From: Amaricoccus macauensis_A
Lineage (GTDB): Bacteria; Pseudomonadota; Alphaproteobacteria; Rhodobacterales; Rhodobacteraceae
Length of the DNA: 64,000 nucleotides
Direction: 5' to 3'
Assembly: GCF_049800915.1 (NCBI RefSeq)
Contig: NZ_JBNAFY010000004.1
Span: forward strand, 1 to 64,000
Made by a program: the position numbers and the translations under genes. Positions within the stretch are counted from its first letter, which is position 1. Every line of letters starts with the position of its first letter. Under the pieces are notes generated by a model. The model did not search any database. It was not told where the DNA came from and worked only from the letters and a program-made list of their open reading frames with translations. Below, piece by piece: positions 58,181 through 64,000 of the stretch.

Positions 58181-59821
58181 ATGGATCAGCCATCGTCAGA
58201 ACGGCCCTCGATGCTCGCACCGCTTCAGGACAGCACATTCCGGGGCATGTGGCTCGGAACACTGGTGTCCAATTTCGGCGGCCTTATCCAGGCCGTCGGC
58301 GCAGCGTGGCTGATGACATCGCTCACTGAATCCGCGAACATGGTGGCACTGGTCCAGTCCGCGACCACCCTTCCGGTCATGCTCCTCTCGCTCGCTTCAG
58401 GCGCCATTGCGGACAGCTTTGACCGCCGGAAGGTTCTCATCGTCGCGCAAGCCTTCATGTTCGCGGTTTCCGCCGCGCTTGCGGTCTGTGCCTGGAGCGG
58501 GCTGGTGACACCCTGGATTCTCCTCGGCCTTACCTTCCTGCTCGGTTGCGGGGTCGCATTCAACAACCCCTCCTGGCAGGCTTCGGTCGGCGACCTGATG
58601 CCGCGCCCGCTGCTTCCTGCGGCGGTCGCGCTCAACTCCATGGCGTTCAACATCACCCGAAGCCTCGGACCTGCCATCGGCGGCGCGGTGGTCGCGGCGG
58701 TGGGAGCCGCCGGCGCTTTTGCCATCAACATGCTGAGCTACCTGCCGTTCATCTTCCTGCTCGTGCGTTGGCGCCCCCAACGCCCACCGCAGACCCTCCC
58801 GAGAGAACGGCTCTTCACCGCCATGGGGGCAGGCGTCCGCTATGCGGCCATGTCTCAGGGGCTTCTTTCGATCTATGCCCGCGCCTTTCTCTTTGGCTTC
58901 TCCACCATCGCCATACTTGCGTTGCTGCCCCTCGTGACCCAGCGCTTCGAAAGCGGTGGTCCCGTGACTTATGGGGTTCTGCTCGGTGCCTTCGGGATCG
59001 GTGCCGTGGGCGGCGCGCTGATGACCGGGCGTGTCCGTGCCGCCTTCAGCAACGAGACACTCGCGCGCGGTGCCTTCCTGATCTTCGCAACGAGCGCGGC
59101 GATCTGCGCCTTGAGCGGTACGATCGTCGTAACTGCCCTCGGGCTTGTCGGCGGGGGCGCGGCCTGGGTCACGGCGCTTTCCCTTTTCAACACCTCCGTT
59201 CAGCTTTCGACACCACGCTGGGTCGTGGGCCGGGCGCTCTCGCTCTACCAAGCGTCGGCTTTTGGCGGCATGGCCATGGGAAGCTGGCTCTGGGGCGCGC
59301 TGGCGGATCGCTATGGCCTGGCGGAAGCGCTCGGAATTGCCGCATTCACAATGATCCTGGGGGCGGCCGCCGGCCTCCGCATCCCGCTTCCCCGAATGCT
59401 CGCCGTCGATCTCGACCCGCTGAACCGGTTCCGCGAACCCTCAGTGGCCATCGACATTCAACCGCGAAGCGGCCCCATCGCCATTCTGATCGAATTCCGC
59501 ATTGCCGAAGAAAACCTTGAGAGGTTCCTCGCTGCAATGACCGAACGCAGCCGGATACGCCGTCGCGATGGCGCGCAACACTGGACCCTGACCCGCGATC
59601 TCGAGGATCCCGAACTCTGGTATGAATACTACCAGACCCCAACCTGGACCGATTACGTGCGCCACAACACGCGCCCCACGCTGGCCGACGCCGCGGTGGG
59701 TGACACGCTCCGCGCCCTGCACAAGGGGCCTGAACGGCCGAAGGTGCACCGAATGATCGTGCGACCTACGGCGCCGCGAAGCACGGCACCGTTCGTTCCG
59801 GCCGCACCGGACATTCACTGA
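58181..59821 (+). CDS. MFS transporter with C-terminal soluble domain (MFS_3/EntS-like)
   Basis: A 546-residue protein. Residues about 10-410 form a 12-helix MFS exporter with GTLVSNFGGLIQAVGAAWLM, the loop 2-3 motif SGAIADSFDRRKVL and ALNSMAFNITRSLGPAIGG, typical of the PF05977 group. After about residue 435 a soluble domain of some 110 residues follows (IAILIEFRIAEENLERFLAA, DGAQHWTLTRDLEDPELWYE, WTDYVRHNTRPT), which looks like a dimeric alpha-beta barrel (antibiotic-monooxygenase-like). Long members of this group carry such a tail. ATG at 58181 was preferred over an upstream TTG. Substrate unknown. Confidence 0.85.
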   Translation: MDQPSSERPSMLAPLQDSTFRGMWLGTLVSNFGGLIQAVGAAWLMTSLTESANMVALVQSATTLPVMLLSLASGAIADSFDRRKVLIVAQAFMFAVSAALAVCAWSGLVTPWILLGLTFLLGCGVAFNNPSWQASVGDLMPRPLLPAAVALNSMAFNITRSLGPAIGGAVVAAVGAAGAFAINMLSYLPFIFLLVRWRPQRPPQTLPRERLFTAMGAGVRYAAMSQGLLSIYARAFLFGFSTIAILALLPLVTQRFESGGPVTYGVLLGAFGIGAVGGALMTGRVRAAFSNETLARGAFLIFATSAAICALSGTIVVTALGLVGGGAAWVTALSLFNTSVQLSTPRWVVGRALSLYQASAFGGMAMGSWLWGALADRYGLAEALGIAAFTMILGAAAGLRIPLPRMLAVDLDPLNRFREPSVAIDIQPRSGPIAILIEFRIAEENLERFLAAMTERSRIRRRDGAQHWTLTRDLEDPELWYEYYQTPTWTDYVRHNTRPTLADAAVGDTLRALHKGPERPKVHRMIVRPTAPRSTAPFVPAAPDIH

Positions 59822-59842
59822 AAGCGTGGATCGTCACCGAGC

Positions 59843-62284
59843 CTAGCTGAAGATGAAGTCACCGTTGCCGAAGTCGCTCTTGTTCATGTCCTCGACGATG
59901 ACCTTGGTGCTGGCCCACGATATCTCCACGTCAGAACCCTTCTCCGAAATCATGAGCTTACCGAACTTGTTGGCGCCTTTGGTGATCTCGATCCTGTCCA
60001 CGCCATCCTCGTAGTCAGTTATCGTATCGGTTCCATGGCTTTTGCCGAAGACAAAGACGTCTGCGTGCTTTCCGCCGGTCAGCTCATCGTTGCCGCCGCC
60101 CCCGTAGAGGCTGTCCTTGCCCTTGTTCCCGAAGAGAACGTCCGCGCCGCGATTGCCCCAGATCTTGTCATCGCCTGCACCACCATAGAGCAGATCCTTG
60201 TTAAGGCCGCCCCAAAGCTTGTCGTTGTCATTGCCACCATAGACAGTGTCGTTACCATCTCCGCCGGAAACCCGGTCCTTGCCGACACCCCCTGCGATTT
60301 GGTCGTTACCGTCGTCACCGTAGACCTCGTCATTGCCGCCTTGGCCGGAGACGCTGTCGTTGCCCTGATTGCCATGGAGCGTATCATTCCCGGCGTCGCC
60401 ATAGATCGCGTCGTCGCCTTTGTTGCCATAGATGATATCGCCGCCATCCCCAGCCGTTTCCTCTCCTTCTTCCATGTAGGCCGGATCATCGCCACCGTAG
60501 AGCATGTCATCTCCCTGGCCGCCGTAGACCGTGTCGGACCCTTCGCCGCCGAAGACATGATCCCGGTCATTGCCGCCATAGGTCGTGTCGTTGCCCGCTC
60601 CGCCATAGACCTCGTCACTGTCGTCACCGCCGGCAATGTCATCATCGCCCCCGCCGCCATAAACCGTGTCATTGCCTTCCTGACCACCGGCCCGGTCGTT
60701 TCCGGCTCCACCATAGACGTAGTCGTCGCCTTCGCCTCCCTCGACGGTATCCTCGCCTCCGCCACCATCCAGCATGTCCGCGCCGGCTTCGCCATGGATC
60801 TCGTCATCACCGCCACCGCCGTCGAGATCATCATCTCCCGCGCCGCCGCTGATCGTGTCGCTGCTGGAATGGCCCTCGTAGGTATCATTGCCCGCGCCGC
60901 CCGCCAGACTATCTTCGCCGGGCGTGCCCCCCGTTTCGGCATAAAGCGTGTAGGTGCCGCTCCCCAGATCGACGTCACTGCTCGCCTCGACATAGAAGGT
61001 GCCATCCGCCTCGGGCGAATAGGACAGGTGGTCGATATAGCTGATATACAGGAACCCGGTCTTCTTCAGATCGCCCGCATCATCGTAGATCCGCAATTCG
61101 GGGTCGTCGAGCGTGCCACCGGCGTCATCGGTTCCATGCAGGCGGAAGATATACTGATAGCCTTCGCTCAGTTCGATCTCGAAAAGATCCCGATCACCGT
61201 CGTCCTCGATCTCGCCAGAGGCAGAGGTGTCAGGCTCAAGGGCACCATAGGGGTTGGACGCATCGCCGACGCTGTCGGCATAGTCGTCATTGGCCGCGAG
61301 AAGCTCCGCAAGCGTATAGCTCACGCCCTTGAACTCGTAGCGCTCGAAGTTCGTCAGTTCATCAACGCCTTCATCCGCATTGTGATGCAGCGTGTCATTC
61401 TGACGTTGGGTTGGTGTCCGGTTGTCATCCACCATGACAACGCCATCCTCCACCCAGACGTCGTAATTCTCCCGATCTCCACGATAGACCGCCGTATCAT
61501 AGTAGGAGGATGGGTCCGCAACGATCCCGCCGGGACCGGTGCCGCCGTCGAGGGTATCGTTGCCGCCGTAGCCCTCGATGCGGTTTCCATTCTCGTTGCC
61601 AGTGATCTCGTCTGCGCGCTCGGACCCGGTAATGTGTTCGACATTGCCGATTTCGTCAGTGTCCAAGCCCTTATCGACGGTCGTATTTCCGGAATCCTGT
61701 AGCTCGACGACGATCCCCGTGGAGTCGACGCCCCAGTAGCTCACGGTATCAAAGCCGGACCCACCATCGACCACATCATCGCCCAGACCCGGGTAAAGGA
61801 AATCGTCGCCTGCACCACCCGAGATACTGTCGTCGCCCCCGGCACCAGCAAGTGTGTCGTCTCCTGCACCGCCTACGATGATATTTTCGAGGTCGTCCCC
61901 GCGGATATTATCATCCTGCGGGGTGCCAACCACATTCTCGATGAAGTTGATGTAGTCGACATCACCGTTGCCTATGAGTACCTCACTGACGGCATCTATT
62001 GCGGACGGTGTATTGGGAGGATTCAAAATCGTCTTGGGAGCCAAAAGATCTACGTATATGGGCTCATCAATGTCCGAATAATCGACGGTATCGATGCCGT
62101 TGTCGCCGACGAACTCATCGCCGCCACCGACGGTGTCATTGCCGAGCCCGGGCTTGTAATAATCGTCGCCGCCTTTTCCATAGAGAATATCGTCACCGCC
62201 CTTGCCCTCGAAATAATCACTCTCAGCGGGATTGGAGGGAGCGCGAAGATTGTTGTCGTTATCGTCGCCAATAAAGTCAGTCAT
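59843..62284 (-). CDS. Large RTX (hemolysin-type calcium-binding) secreted protein with internal PPC-like domain
   Basis: An 813-residue, very acidic protein without Sec signal. Order: RTX repeats about 24-60 and 133-180, a further RTX patch about 218-250, a segment like the RTX-linked FERYEFKGVSYTLAEL module (260-332), a PPC-like domain (335-451: DRDLFEIELSEGYQYIF, PELRIYDDAGDLK), about 28 RTX nonapeptides (457-750, GGAGNDTTYGG type) broken once by an acidic insert, then the post-RTX cap ending NKSDFGNGDFIFS. The last residues fit a type I secretion signal. No enzyme domain is seen. It is convergent with the MFS gene. Confidence 0.85.
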   Translation of the reverse strand: MTDFIGDDNDNNLRAPSNPAESDYFEGKGGDDILYGKGGDDYYKPGLGNDTVGGGDEFVGDNGIDTVDYSDIDEPIYVDLLAPKTILNPPNTPSAIDAVSEVLIGNGDVDYINFIENVVGTPQDDNIRGDDLENIIVGGAGDDTLAGAGGDDSISGGAGDDFLYPGLGDDVVDGGSGFDTVSYWGVDSTGIVVELQDSGNTTVDKGLDTDEIGNVEHITGSERADEITGNENGNRIEGYGGNDTLDGGTGPGGIVADPSSYYDTAVYRGDRENYDVWVEDGVVMVDDNRTPTQRQNDTLHHNADEGVDELTNFERYEFKGVSYTLAELLAANDDYADSVGDASNPYGALEPDTSASGEIEDDGDRDLFEIELSEGYQYIFRLHGTDDAGGTLDDPELRIYDDAGDLKKTGFLYISYIDHLSYSPEADGTFYVEASSDVDLGSGTYTLYAETGGTPGEDSLAGGAGNDTYEGHSSSDTISGGAGDDDLDGGGGDDEIHGEAGADMLDGGGGEDTVEGGEGDDYVYGGAGNDRAGGQEGNDTVYGGGGDDDIAGGDDSDEVYGGAGNDTTYGGNDRDHVFGGEGSDTVYGGQGDDMLYGGDDPAYMEEGEETAGDGGDIIYGNKGDDAIYGDAGNDTLHGNQGNDSVSGQGGNDEVYGDDGNDQIAGGVGKDRVSGGDGNDTVYGGNDNDKLWGGLNKDLLYGGAGDDKIWGNRGADVLFGNKGKDSLYGGGGNDELTGGKHADVFVFGKSHGTDTITDYEDGVDRIEITKGANKFGKLMISEKGSDVEISWASTKVIVEDMNKSDFGNGDFIFS

Positions 62285-62587
62285 CACTTTTTCCAATCTC
62301 TTGTTTGCCTGAAATTTGCAGGTCTGCACAGTCTTGAGAAATATTGCCCACAGGCATCTTTATGTCGCCAATCAGCCAGCAGCACCCTTCATCTGAAAAA
62401 CCTGGAGTAGAGCGGGAACAAATACACTCTCCTCGAAAAATACTGAATTCGCATTCAGCCGCTGAATAACTTGGCAATCTTCAATTCGACTTGAATAATA
62501 CAACATCTACGCCAGACGAACAATCATCTGGCGTAACAATTTCAATTTGGCAGAGGCAAATACCGGAGTTCCGGCGTACTCGAGCGA
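62285..62587. other. AT-rich intergenic region upstream of the large RTX gene
   Basis: About 300 bases with clearly lower GC content than the rest of the window and no gene. It holds the RTX gene promoter (not identified by eye) and the end of the universal stress protein message, where an inverted repeat lies at 62509-62534. The base composition hints at transferred or protein-silenced DNA around the RTX gene. Confidence 0.6.
62509..62534. terminator. 8-bp inverted repeat downstream of the universal stress gene
   Basis: ACGCCAGA and TCTGGCGT flank 10 bases. It lies 54 bases after the minus-strand uspA-like stop. There is no T run, so it may be a weak terminator or a regulator site. Confidence 0.4.
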
Positions 62588-63424
62588 TCAATGCGCCATG
62601 AGCACCGGAATCTTCGTGTCCTTGAGCATGTTGGTGGTCGTGCCACCGAAGATGCGCTGCTTGAGCCGCGAGTGGCCATAGCCTCCCATCACGATGAGTT
62701 CCGCCCCCAGATCCAGCGCCATGCGATTGAGCGTCTCGCTCACGTCGCGCCCCTCGCGCGGCATGCAATGCACAGTGGTCGAAATGCCGTGCCGTGCCAG
62801 GTAGGCCGCGAGGTCGGCGCCCGGCTCCGGACCATGGCCATCGAAAGTAGGAACCGGGTCTACCAGCACCGCGTCGACCGCCTCCGCGCCCTGCATGAGC
62901 CCGATGGAATCGCGCACGGCCTTCGAGGCCTCGACACTCGCATCCCAGGCCACCATCACGCGCTTAGGGTTGGGAAAACTGTCGCTGCCCTCGGGAAGCA
63001 GCACCACCGGCCGCCCCGACTCGAAGAGCGCCCCATCGCTGATGCAACCACGGATCGGTTGAAACTCCTCGGCGGCCGGGAAAAGGAGCGTGAGATCGGA
63101 GTAGCGGGCGAAACGGGCCGCAATCGTTGCGATCGTGCCTCGGTCCACATAGTTGGAATCGACCGTGGCAGGACGCCCCGCGGCTGCGAGCTTTTCGGAA
63201 ATCTGCTTCGCACGCGCCCGAGCCGTTTCCTGGCCTTCGGTGATTTCGCCGGCCCAGACATCGTTGGAAACCACACCGTAGGGAGAGGCCGGCGGCGGCG
63301 GCGCCACTCCGACCACCAGAACCATGAGGTGGGCATCGAGCGTGCCGGCAATCGCCATGGCCCTCTCGATCTCCGTATCATCCTGATGGACATCAACCGC
63401 GGTGAAAAGGGTCTTGAAGGACAT
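62588..63424 (-). CDS. uspA: Tandem-domain universal stress protein
   Basis: A 278-residue protein with two Usp domains. The second contains the ATP-binding pattern GGYGHSRLKQRIFGGTTTNML near the C terminus; the first domain (MSFKTLFTAVDVHQDDTEIE) lacks it. The family helps survival in stasis, oxidative and oxygen-limiting conditions. GAGGAG lies 6 bases before the ATG. An FNR/FixK-type box lies 59 bases upstream, which suggests oxygen control as known for uspA-like genes of Rhodobacterales. Confidence 0.88.
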   Translation of the reverse strand: MSFKTLFTAVDVHQDDTEIERAMAIAGTLDAHLMVLVVGVAPPPPASPYGVVSNDVWAGEITEGQETARARAKQISEKLAAAGRPATVDSNYVDRGTIATIAARFARYSDLTLLFPAAEEFQPIRGCISDGALFESGRPVVLLPEGSDSFPNPKRVMVAWDASVEASKAVRDSIGLMQGAEAVDAVLVDPVPTFDGHGPEPGADLAAYLARHGISTTVHCMPREGRDVSETLNRMALDLGAELIVMGGYGHSRLKQRIFGGTTTNMLKDTKIPVLMAH

Positions 63425-63482
63425 GGGAGATCTCCTCTTGTGGCGGCCTGCAGACGATAGAGCCGCACCCGACCGAATGGCC

Positions 63483-63496
63483 TTGCGCTGGATCAA
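63483..63496. promoter_or_regulatory. FNR/FixK-type box in the divergent uspA/small-gene promoter region
   Basis: TTGCGCTGGATCAA matches the TTG(A/C)-N6-(T/G)CAA consensus of FixK/FNR proteins. Reading towards uspA, a TATCGT lies about 30 bases beyond the centre of the box, the right place for the -10 of a promoter activated from -41.5. Confidence 0.55.
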
Positions 63497-63562
63497 GATT
63501 GGCGCGCAAACTGTGGAGCGGCCGCTGCTCAACGATAACCCGCTCGGCCGCAGGAGGAAACA

Positions 63563-63790
63563 ATGGCATTGGAAGAATTCCGTCTCCAGGTCGCGATGCT
63601 GCTCGACTCGATATCGAACCAACCGGAAGACATGCACGAGCTTCAGGAAACCCTGCGCGAGAAACTCGCCGAGATGCAGTCGCTCGGCCTTCCCCTGCCC
63701 GAAGATCTCGTCAATCTCGAGGATTACCTGGAGGGCGAGTTCGAGAGGCAGGGTCGGAATGGCATGGAACCCGACCAGCCGGAAACCTGA
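63563..63790 (+). CDS. Small hypothetical protein (75 aa)
   Basis: A 75-residue, acidic, mostly helical peptide (ALEEFRLQVAMLLDSISNQP, then LQETLREKLAEMQSLGL). A strong AGGAGG 5 bases before the ATG and a heptad-like leucine pattern support a real gene. I do not recognise a named family. It is divergent from uspA across the FNR/FixK-type box and could be co-regulated with it. It is convergent with the znuB-like gene. Confidence 0.7.
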   Translation: MALEEFRLQVAMLLDSISNQPEDMHELQETLREKLAEMQSLGLPLPEDLVNLEDYLEGEFERQGRNGMEPDQPET

Positions 63791-63830
63791 CAGCCCAACG
63801 ACGTTGAAAAGCCGATCCGATCGCCCGCGC

Positions 63831-64000
63831 TCAACGCCTCGCGCGGGCTTTCACGATACGGGCGGCATTTGCCACGACCAGCAGCAGGACCGCGGCGGTA
63901 ACGATTGCGGGACCAGCGGGCAGGTCCAGATGCAGCGAGCCCTCGAGACCAAGTACCACCGAACCGGCCCCCGCCAGAACCGCCAGAACCATCATGGTCT
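63831..64000 (-). CDS. znuB: Zinc/manganese ABC transporter permease, C-terminal end (ZnuB-like)
   Basis: The frame is open at the window edge and gives the last 56 or so residues of an ABC-3 permease: GSVVLGLEGSLHLDLPAGP then AIVTAAVLLLVV, with a basic tail ending KARARR. The DLPAGPAIV segment followed by a last membrane helix is characteristic of ZnuB/MntB-type permeases. The start and the rest of the transporter lie outside the window. Metal specificity cannot be told. Confidence 0.75.
   Translation of the reverse strand, partial: TMMVLAVLAGAGSVVLGLEGSLHLDLPAGPAIVTAAVLLLVVANAARIVKARARR

Overview
The window is GC-rich chromosomal DNA that looks like an alphaproteobacterium of the order Rhodobacterales. 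This assignment is an inference. It rests on the style of the proteins (rpoB/rpoC, metG, argDF, prmA, ruvCAB, DUF1127, CHAD, PhoX), the cydAB-DUF2474 arrangement and the abundance of RTX-type secreted proteins. No mobile element, integrase, CRISPR array or rRNA was found. The content is mostly core and stable accessory genes.

Left part (1-14 kb): the end of tuf with a terminator, a PPP-type phosphatase, tRNA-Trp, and the secE-nusG-rplK-rplA-rplJ-rplL-rpoB-rpoC block ending in a strong terminator after rpoC. The leader before rplJ and the rplL-rpoB gap carry hairpins of the kind used for L10 autoregulation and mRNA processing. 14-25 kb: a membrane GGDEF-EAL protein, metG with an overlapping methyltransferase gene, cydA-cydB plus a 36-residue DUF2474 gene, a rhomboid protease, argD-argF (minus strand, with a terminator-like hairpin just before argD), a CHAD protein and a PNPOx-family stress protein. 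25-29 kb: prmA, a DUF1127 gene and ruvCAB.

29.5-33.7 kb holds the most distinctive locus: three tandem paralogues, each with an N-terminal RTX block, a conserved linker, two PPC-like domains and a C-terminal acidic-hydrophobic tail resembling a type I secretion signal. A fourth RTX protein (813 aa, with an internal PPC-like domain) lies near 60-62 kb beside an AT-rich intergenic region. No type I exporter is in the window.

33.7-48 kb: a CDF metal exporter, a class V aminotransferase, aroQ, a Tat-exported PhoX-like protein, a secreted rhodanese-like protein, an unknown secreted protein whose upstream region has four 11-bp phased repeats, an osmF-yehYXW-type osmolyte ABC operon with a recognisable promoter, and a hybrid histidine kinase overlapping an OmpR-type regulator. 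48-55 kb: an acyl-CoA synthetase followed by a five-gene Liv-type ABC transporter (livG, livF, livK, livH, livM), which suggests uptake and CoA activation of a carboxylic acid; LivF has Arg in place of the Walker A Lys.

55-64 kb: transaldolase, an SDR and a luciferase-like monooxygenase next to an interrupted reading frame, an MFS exporter with a C-terminal soluble domain, the large RTX gene, a tandem universal stress protein with an FNR/FixK-type box in its divergent promoter region, a small conserved-looking gene and the end of a znuB-like permease.
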